Part shown: positions 32,568 through 42,480 of the stretch, piece by piece | Position numbering within the stretch: the first letter of the stretch is position 1 | Layout of the letters: the number at the start of each line of letters is the position of its first letter | Assembly: GCA_905233375.1 (NCBI GenBank) | Contig: CAJOEJ010000024.1 | Span: forward strand, 1-64,000 | DNA from: Paludibacteraceae bacterium | GTDB lineage: Bacteria > Bacteroidota > Bacteroidia > Bacteroidales > Paludibacteraceae | Length of the DNA: 64,000 nucleotides | Reading direction: 5' to 3' | Notes under the pieces: model-generated | What the model was told of the DNA's origin: nothing | The model's input: only the letters and a program-made list of their open reading frames with translations | Database searches by the model: none | Program-made: the position numbers and the translations under genes

Positions 32568-33383
32568 ATGTCAGTTCATGTACAAAATAGCCGGATGACG
32601 ACGGCTAAATTACGTCAAATGAAGTTAAACGGCGAGAAGATCGCCATGCTCACCAGTTATGATTTCACACTCGCATCGCTGGTCGATGAAGCGGGTATCG
32701 ACATGCTCCTAGTCGGCGACAGCGCGAGCAATGTAGTGTGCGGAAACCAATACACCCTGCCCATTACGGTCGATGAGATGATTTTCCTGACCAAAGGTGT
32801 CGTCCACGCCGCACAGCACGCCCTGGTCGTATGCGACATGCCGTTCGGCAGCTATCAGGTGAGTGAAGAGGAAGCCGTGCGCAATGCCATCCGGATTCTG
32901 AAAGAGAGCGGTTGCGATGCGGTCAAGTTAGAGGGCGGCGAGGAGATACTTCCGGCAATCCGCCATATGATTCAAGCCGGTGTGCCGGTGATGGGTCACT
33001 TGGGTCTGACCCCGCAGAGCGTGAACCAGTTCGGCGGATACGGGCTGCGAGCCAAGGAAGAGACGGAAGCGGAGAAGTTGGTTCACGATGCCCAGTTACT
33101 GGACGAAGCCGGCTGTTTCAGCATTGTACTGGAGAAGATCCCTGCGGCATTGGCGGCGCGTGTCACGGCGGCTGTCAGCTGTCCAGTGATAGGCATCGGA
33201 GCCGGAAACGCCTGTGACGGACAGGTGCTGGTACTCCACGACATGTTGGGTCTGAACCAGGGATTCAAGCCGAAGTTCCTGCGCCATTTCGCCCGTTTGG
33301 CGGATGAAGTAAAAGGAGCCGCAAGCGACTATATAACGGCGGTCAAGGACAGTTCGTTCCCCAGCGCCGAGGAGAGCTATTGA
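32568..33383 (+). CDS. panB: 3-methyl-2-oxobutanoate hydroxymethyltransferase
   Basis: The protein has 271 aa, the usual length. PanB makes ketopantoate from 2-oxoisovalerate and methylene-tetrahydrofolate in pantothenate/CoA synthesis. Diagnostic stretches are IAMLTSYDFTLASLVDEAG, the metal-binding LLVGDSASNVV, VCDMPFGSYQ, VKLEGG, MGHLGLTPQS and VIGIGAGNACDGQVLV. It has its own promoter. The 3' end overlaps the convergent hemolysin III gene by 7 bp. Confidence 0.96.
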   Translation: MSVHVQNSRMTTAKLRQMKLNGEKIAMLTSYDFTLASLVDEAGIDMLLVGDSASNVVCGNQYTLPITVDEMIFLTKGVVHAAQHALVVCDMPFGSYQVSEEEAVRNAIRILKESGCDAVKLEGGEEILPAIRHMIQAGVPVMGHLGLTPQSVNQFGGYGLRAKEETEAEKLVHDAQLLDEAGCFSIVLEKIPAALAARVTAAVSCPVIGIGAGNACDGQVLVLHDMLGLNQGFKPKFLRHFARLADEVKGAASDYITAVKDSSFPSAEESY

Positions 33384-34009
33384 CAGCTCAGAATCAGCCA
33401 CGTGGCGATTGTGTGCGAAGTTGCACCGAGATTGATGAAGACGTGCCATATTGCATGATAATAGGCATGGTCTTCATCTTTTTTGAAGAAATACGCGCCG
33501 ATGGTATAGAATACGCCTTCGGCTACGATCCACCAGAAAGCGGTATGCGGCATATGCAACCACATCGGATACAGGATAAGCAATGCGACCCATCCCATCG
33601 CCAGATAAAGCGCAAGGGACAATTTGGGGTATTTGCCCAGGGCGATGAACTTGCCCACCGCGCCGGCTATCACGCACGCCCACAGGAAACCGAACAACGT
33701 CCACCCTACCCAGCCGCCGACTACAGACAGGCAGATGAGGGAATACGAGCCGGCTATCATGACGTAAATGGATATATGGTCAAAGATACGCAGGCGCGCC
33801 TTATGGACAGGATGCGAAACGGCATGGTAGAGCGTGGAGGAGGTGAACATAAGGAACATACCTGCCAGAAACAGGGAGGTGCCCAACAAAGGATAGCAGG
33901 AAACGGACAAGCGGCAACAGGCTAAACGCAACAGCGGCCACGCGATGATCAGCGTAGCCACTATTGCAATAAGATGCGTCCAGGTATTTGCCCGTTCTTC
34001 AGAAGACAT
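33377..34009 (-). CDS. Hemolysin III / PAQR family membrane protein
   Basis: The protein has 210 aa with seven membrane helices. The conserved zinc-site features of the PAQR fold are SSTLYHAVSH, FDHISIY and the C-terminal HAIWHVFINLGATSH. Bacterial HlyIII proteins are inner-membrane hydrolase-like proteins of uncertain role. Its start overlaps the stop of the upstream gene by one base (TGATG), so the two are co-translated. Confidence 0.9.
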   Translation of the reverse strand: MSSEERANTWTHLIAIVATLIIAWPLLRLACCRLSVSCYPLLGTSLFLAGMFLMFTSSTLYHAVSHPVHKARLRIFDHISIYVMIAGSYSLICLSVVGGWVGWTLFGFLWACVIAGAVGKFIALGKYPKLSLALYLAMGWVALLILYPMWLHMPHTAFWWIVAEGVFYTIGAYFFKKDEDHAYYHAIWHVFINLGATSHTIATWLILSCQ

Positions 34010-34755
34010 CAGTGGAGAACCTCCTCTATCTTGGCAGCTATCTCATCCTTGTACTGGTATCCGGTCTCGGGGTTGATCGGCAGCGCACCGAAATCAATGG
34101 TGATGAACGGATGCATACTGTTGCTGGTCACGAGTTTCAAATCCTTGCGCCCCTGACGCACCTCCATGATCTCACTGAACTTGATCACTATTCCCTGTAC
34201 ATAGAGAATACCCAATTCCGTATTGGCGAGCACATTGCGTCCAATCAGGATATCGTGCTGGTACCAAACCTCATACTTGCCGTCAAACACTTCCTTGATC
34301 ACCGCCAACGCCTTGGGGTTGAGTTCGGGAGCCTGACGTTTCCATTCTTCCCGCATACGCGCACGCTCCGCGGCCGCTTCACGGACATGCTCTTCATTGG
34401 CTGCTACATACTCGTCAATGCTGGCGATAGACGATTTGGCGCGCAGACGAAGACCGACTAACATCAGCAGGTTCGCCAGGATGACTACACCCGGATAAAC
34501 CAACGTACTATAGTACTCACGCAGTACAAAGGGGATGGGAATGTACGCAAATGCCAGGAACAAACTGACATACAGCAGAATGCGGCACTTGTTATGCGCG
34601 TGCTTAATCGCGTGCATGGTCTGCTCACGGGTCACCTCGCGAACAACTTTGAGACGTTCACGGGCATCAAACCATTGCCATACAAGGAAGAAAGACACCA
34701 GCATCAATCCGATCAACACGAACAGAAGCGAATAGAGTACAATTTCAAGTCTCAT
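34009..34755 (-). CDS. Hypothetical membrane protein (248 aa)
   Basis: One N-terminal helix (residues 5-27) and two further helices around residues 58-105, then a charged coiled-coil-like stretch (AANEEHVREAAAERARMREE) and a small soluble C-terminal domain (LNPKALAVIKEVFDG to the end). No family is recognised. It is translationally coupled to the hemolysin III gene and has its own TAACTTTG promoter at 34792. Confidence 0.75.
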   Translation of the reverse strand: MRLEIVLYSLLFVLIGLMLVSFFLVWQWFDARERLKVVREVTREQTMHAIKHAHNKCRILLYVSLFLAFAYIPIPFVLREYYSTLVYPGVVILANLLMLVGLRLRAKSSIASIDEYVAANEEHVREAAAERARMREEWKRQAPELNPKALAVIKEVFDGKYEVWYQHDILIGRNVLANTELGILYVQGIVIKFSEIMEVRQGRKDLKLVTSNSMHPFITIDFGALPINPETGYQYKDEIAAKIEEVLH

Positions 34756-34791
34756 AGAGAATAGAATTTAAGGGTTGTTACATTTTGGCTG

Positions 34792-34799
34792 CAAAGTTA
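34792..34799 (-). promoter_or_regulatory. -7 box TAACTTTG
   Basis: The minus strand reads TAACTTTGCAGC with a TTG 19 nt upstream, 37 bp before the ATG at 34755. Confidence 0.7.
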
Positions 34800-34915
34800 C
34801 AAAATTTATTTCATATATGCAAGTATGTACGCTAATTATTTCTAAAAAATGTGCAATTTTATGCAAAATATGCATAATTTTCGTATTTCAATTTTCTTTT
34901 TTCAATTAAATTGCG

Positions 34916-34923
34916 TACCTTTG
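34916..34923 (+). promoter_or_regulatory. -7 box TACCTTTG for galM
   Basis: TACCTTTGTGCA lies 18 bp before the ATG at 34942, so the leader is only about 10-13 nt. Confidence 0.7.
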
Positions 34924-34941
34924 TGCATAAATTTCATGCAT

Positions 34942-35928
34942 ATGAAGAATATTCAATTTTACCCGATTCGCAGCAAAAGCGGTCTGGTGGCGGAAATTAG
35001 TAATTTGGGTGCCAAAATAACCCGTCTGGTCGTGGGCGGCAGGGATGTGGTACTTGGTTTCCAAACCGCAGAGGAATGGAGGACGCAGGAGTTGTCGTTC
35101 AATGCCATTTGCGGCAGAGTAGCCAACCGTATTCAAGGCGGACGTTTCCGTTTGGACGGCAAGGAGAACCAACTACCGGTCAATAACAACGGCAACTGTC
35201 TGCACGGAGGCATCGAAGGGTTCAATGCCAGGTTATGGGACGTAACGGCGCAGAGCCGGTATGAGGTCACTCTTCACTACCGCGCCAAAGACGGGGAGGA
35301 GGGATTTCCCGGGAACCTGGATGTATGGGTCACCTACACGGCGACCAGAGACAATGCGCTGCGTATTCATTATGAAGCCAAGACCGATGCGCCGACCATC
35401 GTCATGCTGACCAACCATGCCTATTTCAATTTAGCGGGTGAAGCGAGCGGTTGTGTCTATGACCATGTGCTGCAAATCAACGCTGACCATTATACGCCAT
35501 TTGACGAGACCGCTTGTCCGACGGGAGAAGTGCTGCCTGTGGAAGGGACGATGATGGATTTTCGTCAGCCCGTACGTATCGGCGACCGTATTCACGATGC
35601 ATTCTTTTCTGCCGAACGGGGAATTAACAACCACTGGTGTCTGTGCGAGGCGGAGGCACCGAAAGTACTGCGCCATGCCGCCACTCTGAAAGCAGAGGGT
35701 TTGAGTATGGAGTGCTGGACAACGATGAAAGGTTTGCAGGTCTATACAGGCAATTATATCGAGCCGCATGAAGGCAAGAGCGGAACGATGTACGACATGC
35801 ATCATGCCGTTTGTCTGGAGGCGCAAGGATGGCCCGATGCGATCCATCACGACAATTTCCCGGATATCGTGCTGCGCCCCGGTGAGAAACTGGACGAAGT
35901 AACGGAGTATAGGTTTATTAATTGGTAA
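34942..35928 (+). CDS. galM: Aldose 1-epimerase (mutarotase)
   Basis: The protein has 328 aa from the ATG at 34942. It interconverts alpha and beta anomers of galactose or glucose. Catalytic and binding segments: RVANRIQGGRF, CLHGGIEGFN, the general-acid His in TNHAYFNLAG, and the general-base Glu in CLEAQGWPDA. There is no signal peptide, so it is cytoplasmic. It converges on the sus operon, with the TAATTGG array and a shared terminator between them, and would suit sugars released from the glycan taken up by that operon. Confidence 0.92.
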   Translation: MKNIQFYPIRSKSGLVAEISNLGAKITRLVVGGRDVVLGFQTAEEWRTQELSFNAICGRVANRIQGGRFRLDGKENQLPVNNNGNCLHGGIEGFNARLWDVTAQSRYEVTLHYRAKDGEEGFPGNLDVWVTYTATRDNALRIHYEAKTDAPTIVMLTNHAYFNLAGEASGCVYDHVLQINADHYTPFDETACPTGEVLPVEGTMMDFRQPVRIGDRIHDAFFSAERGINNHWCLCEAEAPKVLRHAATLKAEGLSMECWTTMKGLQVYTGNYIEPHEGKSGTMYDMHHAVCLEAQGWPDAIHHDNFPDIVLRPGEKLDEVTEYRFINW

Positions 35929-36034
35929 TTGGTAATTGGTAATTGGTAATTGGTAATTGGTAATTGGTAATTGGTAATTGGTGATTGGTAATTGGGGATT
36001 GGTAATTGGGGATTGGTAATTGGGGATTGGTAAT
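35920..36034. repeat. TAATTGG heptamer tandem array, about 15 copies
   Basis: Starting in the last codons of galM, about 110 bp consist of TAATTGG units, near perfect for the first ten and then alternating with GGGATTGG variants. The TAA stop of galM is part of the first unit. No open frame or hairpin is present. Copy number is likely to vary between strains. Confidence 0.9.
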
Positions 36035-36050
36035 TAAATCCTATAAAAGA

Positions 36051-36082
36051 ACAAAAGGGTGTGCCGGAGCACACCCTTTTGT
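36051..36082. terminator. Bidirectional rho-independent terminator
   Basis: AAAAGGGTGTGC pairs perfectly with GCACACCCTTTT around CGGA. A-runs and T-runs flank both sides, so it can end both galM (plus) and the sus operon (minus). Confidence 0.9.
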
Positions 36083-36102
36083 CTGTTTATAACAGAAACG
36101 GA

Positions 36103-37548
36103 TTATTGCTTGAGGTTTGCCTGGATATCAATTTCGTCACCGTCCTTAACGTCATTGAGGTCGTTGGTCTGTGCACCATCACCGTTGCTGAAGATAACAT
36201 TCAGCGGAGCAGCAACCTGAGTGAAGCTGTATGCAACATGACCATTGGTGATTTGCAACTCCTGACCAGGCCATTCAGCGAAGATGTTGCCGCTGGTATC
36301 CCAAGCCCAGAGATAGCAGTGCTCCCATCCTTCCGGAACGATAGCAGAAATCTCGATGTCAACGAGATCGAGCGGAGTACCCTCGGAGAATACAGCCTTC
36401 AGCGAAGTGGTCTTCTCACCATCCCATACAGCGGTGATAACGATGTTATAAGTACCCTCTTCAGCAGCCGTGAAGTTCCCACCTTCAGCTGCAAAGGAGA
36501 ATTCTGCACCTTCAATCTCAACAGCACCGCCACCAAGCCATTGACCGTTGAAACGGAACTTGAACTCGGAACCTGCGGGGAAAGTAACACTCTCCATCTT
36601 GTAAACATACGTACCAGCCTTGGTAGCAGCATCCGTTACGTCAGCTTGCGTGCATTTTGCAGCGAATACACCGGTAGGATCGGTCCAACCTTGCATCGAA
36701 CCGGAGATACCAACTACGAAAGTAGCAGGATCCAGAACGAGGTCACCAACCTTAACCATTTCATACTTGTAACCATCTTCGATGGCACCCTTTGCGAGCT
36801 CCCAGGTCAGCTTGATGTTGTACAAGCCACCTTCAGCAACAGCGATGTTGTCACCACCCGGAACCATGTTTGCACCGAGGTTGGTGTTTGCAGATACCTG
36901 CTGGGTCTCACCATCGAGGAAAATCTTCCATCCGTGCTCGTCTTTGAACTTGAAGGAGCTGTTAGCCGTGATAGCAATGTTCGACCAGTTCCAAACGAGA
37001 GCGTCTGCCTCTTTCTCACCAACAGTCATTCCCCAACCGTTCAGGTCACCGGATACACCCCAGCTAACCGGAGTGATAACTACCTGTGCACCACCGGCAG
37101 CATCCAGCTTCTTATCCTTGTTCAGGTCAAGAACAATGTGATAGAAACCACCTTCTTCCACTTTCATCGTAGCGGAACCGTCTTTCAACTCGCCGTAGTA
37201 ACCTTCCGGGTTCTGACCGTCAGAAACGAGTTCCTGCTTTGCGAGACTAGCGGTGTAGTAAATCATTTCCTTACCGGCTTTCTCTACGAACGAGAAGTCC
37301 TGACCACCTGCGAGAACGATGTACTTTTCGTACATACCTTCACGGAGGTTGTTGCCGTCAGCCTCATTGTGACCGTTAGCAAATTGTCCTTGAGCTTCCA
37401 GATTCGGCATACCTACAGCGTCACCAATGATGTAGAAACCGTTCTCAACGATGTCGTCATAACCGGGGTTGTTGTTGTTACCACCACAGGAAGTCAGTGC
37501 AAAAGCAACTACTGCGAGGCTCATTACAAAAATACCTAATTTTTTCAT
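36103..37548 (-). CDS. SusE/SusF-type outer-membrane glycan-binding lipoprotein
   Basis: The protein has 481 aa with lipoprotein signal peptide (MKKLGIFVMSLAVVAFALTSC). An Asn-rich linker is followed by SusE/F-like beta-sandwich modules (VVITPVSWGVSGDLNGWG; FVVGISGSMQGWTDPTG). A C-terminal domain with EGWEHCYLWAWD and EWPGQEL resembles the starch-binding module CBM26. It should sit on the cell surface and bind alpha-glucan for the SusCD pair. It is the last gene of the operon, 72 bp after susD. Confidence 0.9.
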   Translation of the reverse strand: MKKLGIFVMSLAVVAFALTSCGGNNNNPGYDDIVENGFYIIGDAVGMPNLEAQGQFANGHNEADGNNLREGMYEKYIVLAGGQDFSFVEKAGKEMIYYTASLAKQELVSDGQNPEGYYGELKDGSATMKVEEGGFYHIVLDLNKDKKLDAAGGAQVVITPVSWGVSGDLNGWGMTVGEKEADALVWNWSNIAITANSSFKFKDEHGWKIFLDGETQQVSANTNLGANMVPGGDNIAVAEGGLYNIKLTWELAKGAIEDGYKYEMVKVGDLVLDPATFVVGISGSMQGWTDPTGVFAAKCTQADVTDAATKAGTYVYKMESVTFPAGSEFKFRFNGQWLGGGAVEIEGAEFSFAAEGGNFTAAEEGTYNIVITAVWDGEKTTSLKAVFSEGTPLDLVDIEISAIVPEGWEHCYLWAWDTSGNIFAEWPGQELQITNGHVAYSFTQVAAPLNVIFSNGDGAQTNDLNDVKDGDEIDIQANLKQ

Positions 37549-37620
37549 AATGTTTTTAAATTTTAAATAATGTTAATTGGTTGTTTTTAAATTATATCTT
37601 CGTTGTGTAACGAATTGACA

Positions 37621-39372
37621 TTAATATCCCTCGTTCTGTGTCCAGAGTGCGTTACCGTTCTCATCGCGGACAGACTTCTGGAGGATAGCAAACGGAATGG
37701 GGAACCAACGACGCGTCTTGGCGGTATTGGTTACGTACTGTACGTTCTCGAACTGGTCGAAACGGATGAGGTCACGACGACGGCAGTTCTCCCAAGAGAG
37801 CTCACGTCCGCGCTCTGCGAGCAGACCACCGGTCAGACCACCGTCCAGACTCGTGAAAGCGTCCGGATAGGCGGCATCGAAAGCAGCAACCGGATCGCTC
37901 GAGTAAGCGAACGAACGTTTCTTCAGGTCCGCAATAGCAGCGTCCTCTACGCCCGGATTGTTATCTACACCGCCACGAAGAACCGCCTCTTTCTTCATCA
38001 TCACTACATCAGCGTAGCGGATGAGGACGAAGTCGTTCTCCATATATTTATAGATACCCTCCTGGTCGAGCTCGTATTTGAACATACGCGCACCGTCAGT
38101 ACGGAGTGCCTGCGACAGGTCAGCCACGCTGCGGGTGATGATAAGCAACGAGTCCTTGTCCAGCATCGGCTGGGTCGATCCCTTTTCGCAAACCGGACCT
38201 ACGAACCAAGCCCAGCGCTTGGTATTGTTGGTACCGAGACCTTCGTAACCGTCACCACGGACATCGTGATCGTCAAACAGATCCATATACTGCGGACGGG
38301 CGATAAAGCCGTTCCAGCAGTCCAGCACAAGGTTGTAACGGGTCTGGAATGCATAGTGCAGCGTCAGGAACTCGATACGCAGTTTGTTCTTACACGAGTA
38401 AGCGTCACGCTCGTTGTTGACCGAACCGTCCTCCACGATAGTGAAGATGTTCTCTTTGCTCTTGCCGTTCTCGATGAGGAAGTTATTGAAGTAGTTCGGC
38501 TCGATCTCATAGCTGCCGGAAGCAATTACCTCGTTGCAGCAACGTGCAGCTGCGGTATAGAAGTCCTGGGTCGAAGTGATGTTGATGCCTACTTCCTCCA
38601 GCGGGTTCTCACCTGCCTTGCCGTTGTGCGAATCCACGGTACGCTTGGCTGCCATAACGGTCTCCGGCGTACAGCCGTAAGACTCGGCATTGAGGTACAG
38701 TTTCGCCAGCAGGGCATAAGCCAGACCCTGGGTGCAACGACCGTTGTAGTCGGTACGGTTTCCGTCCGAAACAACCGCCATGTTCGGCGCATTGCGCTCC
38801 AGACAGGCTACGAGGTGAGCCCAAGTGGTCGGTACATCCAGCAGTTTCTCGTTACGGTCGGAGTAGTCCTCCATGTACGGGATACGGCCGAACGAATCGA
38901 AGAGCAGGAAATAGTAGTAGGAACGGAGTACCTCCATCTCGCCTACATACATATTGTAGAGCTCCGGCGACATGTTCTCTTCGTTGCCATACAGGGTCTC
39001 AAGAATATTGTTACAGAGGACAGAACCGGAAACGGTACAGTTCCAAATATTCTCAAACGCCTTACCATAGGAGTTCCAGTTGTGGGTATTGAGGTTCTTC
39101 CAATATCCACCGTCGTTCCAGTCACCGCCGACGCGAACGGGGCAGAGACCTTCGTCTGCGGTCAGGGTGTTGACACCCCAGTAGCCCCAGTGGTCGTGCA
39201 TGAAACGCAGGTCGGCATAAGCCTGTCCGACGAGCGAAACAACGTTATCTTCATTTTGGAGCATATCCTCCACGGTTGCTGCACCGAACTTCTCCTCCTC
39301 CAGCATGTTGCAAGAGGTGGCGAAAGGCAGCACTATTGCGCAAATCAGCGCATATTTAATAAACTTTTTCAT
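37621..39372 (-). CDS. susD: SusD/RagB-family outer-membrane glycan-binding lipoprotein
   Basis: The protein has 583 aa with lipoprotein signal (MKKFIKYALICAIVLPFATSC). It has the SusD helical/TPR scaffold (GEMEVLRSYYYFLLFDSFG; GLAYALLAKLYLNAESYG) and the C-terminal SusD/RagB domain (FVLIRYADVVMMKKEAVLR; LAERGRELSWENCRRRDLIR). It forms the lid of the SusC barrel and captures oligosaccharide. It lies 23 bp after susC. Confidence 0.95.
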   Translation of the reverse strand: MKKFIKYALICAIVLPFATSCNMLEEEKFGAATVEDMLQNEDNVVSLVGQAYADLRFMHDHWGYWGVNTLTADEGLCPVRVGGDWNDGGYWKNLNTHNWNSYGKAFENIWNCTVSGSVLCNNILETLYGNEENMSPELYNMYVGEMEVLRSYYYFLLFDSFGRIPYMEDYSDRNEKLLDVPTTWAHLVACLERNAPNMAVVSDGNRTDYNGRCTQGLAYALLAKLYLNAESYGCTPETVMAAKRTVDSHNGKAGENPLEEVGINITSTQDFYTAAARCCNEVIASGSYEIEPNYFNNFLIENGKSKENIFTIVEDGSVNNERDAYSCKNKLRIEFLTLHYAFQTRYNLVLDCWNGFIARPQYMDLFDDHDVRGDGYEGLGTNNTKRWAWFVGPVCEKGSTQPMLDKDSLLIITRSVADLSQALRTDGARMFKYELDQEGIYKYMENDFVLIRYADVVMMKKEAVLRGGVDNNPGVEDAAIADLKKRSFAYSSDPVAAFDAAYPDAFTSLDGGLTGGLLAERGRELSWENCRRRDLIRFDQFENVQYVTNTAKTRRWFPIPFAILQKSVRDENGNALWTQNEGY

Positions 39373-39395
39373 ACTATACGTGTTTGCTTACTTAA

Positions 39396-42392
39396 TTACA
39401 ACAGATTCAAGTTGATACCCAAGAGGAATGAACCGGTCTTCGGATAATAGTTATTGATGTCAATACCGGAGTAGTCAATGCTGCTCGTATTGATTTCAGG
39501 ATCCAAACCGGAGTAGCTGGTGATGGTGAACAAGTTCTGCGCCGTACCGTAGAGACGAACGGACGAGAGGTACTTGTTGTCTTTGAATCTCCAGGTGTAA
39601 CCCACGGTGATGTTGTCGAGTTTGAGGTACGAACCATCCTCGAGCCAGTAGCTGGAGAAATGCTCGTAGTCGGCATATACAGCGCCTCCGTTGACTGCAG
39701 GGCCGTTACCCGAGATGATATCCTTGATGAAGAAGTTGTAGTCGGTCTTGGGGTCGGTTCCGTCCGGCGTGTACATGAAGCGGGTCGCGTTCAGCACCTT
39801 GTTACCCAGTACACCACGGAAGAAGAGAGTGATGTCGAGGTCACGCCATTTGATGGTGTTGTTCCATCCGTAGGTAAGGATCGGCTGTGCGCTACCGAGG
39901 TACTTCTTGTCCGCGGTCGTCGGGTTGGCGGTCGGGCTTCCGTACTGGTCCTCATAGATCCATTGTCCTTTGGAGTTGAAGCCCAGGAACTTGTATCCGT
40001 AGAACATACCTACGATACCACCCTCTTCGAGAATCTGGGTGTAGGAGTCGGAACCGTTGAACTTGTTACCATAGAGGTTACCTTGCGGCGAAGACGAGTA
40101 GTTGAAGCCCTTGGAAGGATCGGAGAGTTTGGTGATCTTGTTCTCGTTCCAGGCGAGAGTGAGACCCGAGCTCCAGGTCCAGTCCTTGGTCTTGACGGGC
40201 ACACCCGTTACAGCGAGTTCGACACCGTAGCAGAGCATCTCACCTGCGTTGGCAAGCAGCTTGTCATACTGGTACGGCGGAGTCGGAACTTCGTACTCCC
40301 AGAGCAGGTCTTTCGTATTACGTACGTATCCGTCCAAGCTACCGGTCAGGCGGTTATCCAGGAAAGCATAATCCAAACCGATGTTGTACTCGAACTTACG
40401 CTCCCAACGCAGGTCGGGGTTCACGTTCTGGTTTACTTTGTACGTGTTGATCTCTTTGCCTGCGAACGTGATCACATCCGACTTGGCGAGCAGAGCAACA
40501 GACTGGAGGCTCGATCCTACGTTGTTACCGGTTACACCGAAGCCGACACGCAGTTTGAGGTCGTTACACCAGTTGGCGTCCTTCATGAACTCCTCACCCT
40601 TGATGCGCCAACCTGCGCTAACTGCGGGGAACAAACCCCACTTGTTATTCTTACCGAAACGGCTCGAACCCTCAGCACGCAGCGAAACAGAGAGGAGGTA
40701 TTTCTCATCATAATTATAATTGATACGCGCGAACGCAGCCGCGAGGGCGTACGAGTTGCGATAGGAGCTGACCGTCAGGTTCGACTTGTCGGCTGCACCT
40801 TCACCGATGCTGTAGTACTTGGTGGAGGACATAACGAACCCGCGGTTAGAGATGTTCTGTCCGTCATAGAGGAAGTACTGGTACGAGAAACCGCCCACAG
40901 CCACGAAGTTGTGGTTACCCCAGTTGTTGGCGTAGTCGATGGTAGCCTCATACAGTTGTTTGAGGTTCTTGTCACCGTTGCGGTAAGCCCAGTCGCCTGC
41001 GCTTGCCGAGTTCGGAGAAGCGATCTTCGGATCGGTATAACCGTAGGAGTTGTTGTCCGCCTCCTCGAATGCAGCAAAAGCGTTCAGTTTGAGTCCGGGA
41101 ACCGGCTTGATATCCACCGTAGCCTTCAGCGAGCCGCGGAAGTAGTTACCTTCCTGATATGCCTCTTTGTAGTCCAGGTACTCAACGGGGTTGTATTGTC
41201 CGCTGGGGAAGTCCTGGAAATAGCCGTTCTTCGTCGAAGAGTCGTAAATCGGCATAGTCGGGTTCAACAGCGCTGCCTGGGTATAGAACGCACCGTCCGA
41301 GTAGTCGTTGCGGTAGTGCATGTAGGTAGCGTCGTATTGCAGTTTAAGCCATCCGTTGAGCGCTTTCTGGTCTGCTGCCAGCTTGGCGGTGATGTCACGA
41401 CGGCCGTTCTTGAGGGCGATACCCTGTGCGTCCTTGAAGTTCACCGAAGCACGATACGAGAAGTTCTTATGCGCACCGGAGATAGCGAGGTTGTGGTTGT
41501 GGGTGATAGCCGCTTTGCGGGAGATAGCTGCGGTCCAGTTCGTGCTCTCACCGTGATCCATCACGTCGAGCTTGCCGCCGGTCAGCGATTTGAGCTGGCG
41601 GAACTGGTCTGCATTCGCCATACCGAGAGAGGAGTTGATCCAAGCCACGTTCATGTAACCGCTGTACTCCAGATGGGTCTCTACCTTGTCTCCGCCCGCA
41701 GCTGCGCCACGTTTGGTGGTGATCAGGATGACACCGTTGGTACCACGGGTACCGTAGATAGCAGCTGCCGAACCGTCCTTGAGGACGTCCATCGAAGCGA
41801 TCTCGTCCGGAGCGATATTGTCAATGTTGTCGGTCGGTACACCGTCCACGATGTACAAAGGCGCCGAACCGGTACCCTTGCCAAGGGTCGAAAAACCACG
41901 GATCTGGATATTATATCCGGTGGAAGTCGGGTCGGAAGTCGTACGGCTGATGTTCAAACCGGCTACCTTGCCTTGGAGCAATCCGACAGGGCTCGACTGA
42001 ACACCCGCGTTGAAGTCCTCGGCTTTGAGAGAAGCCACCGAACCGGTGATCTCTTTCTTCTTCTGGGAACCGTAACCGATGGCTACCACCTCCTGAAGGA
42101 TCTGGGTGTCTTCGGAAAGACGGACCACCATACCTTTCTTGGCAGGAACAGTCTGGGTTCCGAAACCCACGTAGCTGATTTGCAGCTCAGCACCTTCGGG
42201 CACGTTAATCTCGAAGTTACCGTCAAAATCAGTAATTACACCATTCGTAGTACCGACTTGGAGAACGCTGGCACCGATGACCGGATCATTCGTAGCGTCT
42301 TCCAACACAGTACCCGTGATCTGAGCCTGAAGCGCCAATGAGCCGAACAGCATCATCGCGATCAGAGCGAGGGAAAGTGTTTTGTTTTTCAT
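39396..42392 (-). CDS. susC: SusC/RagA-family TonB-dependent outer-membrane transporter
   Basis: The protein has 998 aa. It has a signal peptide, then the N-terminal carboxypeptidase-regulatory-like domain (TGTVLEDATNDPVIGASVLQ) and the SusC TonB-box-proximal motif ILQEVVAIGYGSQKKKEITG. A plug (GLLQGKVAGLNISRT, SMDVLKDGSAAAIYGTRGTN) and barrel follow, ending FLLGINLNLL. It imports oligosaccharides across the outer membrane using TonB energy. It pairs with SusD downstream; the long open frames antisense to this gene are composition shadows. Confidence 0.96.
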   Translation of the reverse strand: MKNKTLSLALIAMMLFGSLALQAQITGTVLEDATNDPVIGASVLQVGTTNGVITDFDGNFEINVPEGAELQISYVGFGTQTVPAKKGMVVRLSEDTQILQEVVAIGYGSQKKKEITGSVASLKAEDFNAGVQSSPVGLLQGKVAGLNISRTTSDPTSTGYNIQIRGFSTLGKGTGSAPLYIVDGVPTDNIDNIAPDEIASMDVLKDGSAAAIYGTRGTNGVILITTKRGAAAGGDKVETHLEYSGYMNVAWINSSLGMANADQFRQLKSLTGGKLDVMDHGESTNWTAAISRKAAITHNHNLAISGAHKNFSYRASVNFKDAQGIALKNGRRDITAKLAADQKALNGWLKLQYDATYMHYRNDYSDGAFYTQAALLNPTMPIYDSSTKNGYFQDFPSGQYNPVEYLDYKEAYQEGNYFRGSLKATVDIKPVPGLKLNAFAAFEEADNNSYGYTDPKIASPNSASAGDWAYRNGDKNLKQLYEATIDYANNWGNHNFVAVGGFSYQYFLYDGQNISNRGFVMSSTKYYSIGEGAADKSNLTVSSYRNSYALAAAFARINYNYDEKYLLSVSLRAEGSSRFGKNNKWGLFPAVSAGWRIKGEEFMKDANWCNDLKLRVGFGVTGNNVGSSLQSVALLAKSDVITFAGKEINTYKVNQNVNPDLRWERKFEYNIGLDYAFLDNRLTGSLDGYVRNTKDLLWEYEVPTPPYQYDKLLANAGEMLCYGVELAVTGVPVKTKDWTWSSGLTLAWNENKITKLSDPSKGFNYSSSPQGNLYGNKFNGSDSYTQILEEGGIVGMFYGYKFLGFNSKGQWIYEDQYGSPTANPTTADKKYLGSAQPILTYGWNNTIKWRDLDITLFFRGVLGNKVLNATRFMYTPDGTDPKTDYNFFIKDIISGNGPAVNGGAVYADYEHFSSYWLEDGSYLKLDNITVGYTWRFKDNKYLSSVRLYGTAQNLFTITSYSGLDPEINTSSIDYSGIDINNYYPKTGSFLLGINLNLL

Positions 42393-42480
42393 AAATAATT
42401 AAATTTTATTGATTGTTTGTGTTGTTGTTAGTTGTTTATTTTTCGTGATTCCGAGATTACGTGATCACGTGACCACGAGG

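Noticed and set aside
35920..36034. Origin iterons or CRISPR in the TAATTGG array
   Set aside because: No spacers, no replication gene or DnaA boxes nearby, and the same heptamer occurs as short runs in many other spacers.
36061..37539. 492-codon plus-strand frame opposite the SusE-like gene
   Set aside because: It starts inside the terminator hairpin and runs antisense to a lipoprotein with clear domains.
37603..39447. 614-codon open frame opposite susD
   Set aside because: The same argument as for susC: SusD is certain on the minus strand.
39660..42341. 893-codon open frame on the plus strand opposite susC
   Set aside because: The minus-strand SusC protein is unmistakable; the plus frame is a shadow with Val/Arg-rich low-order sequence and no promoter.
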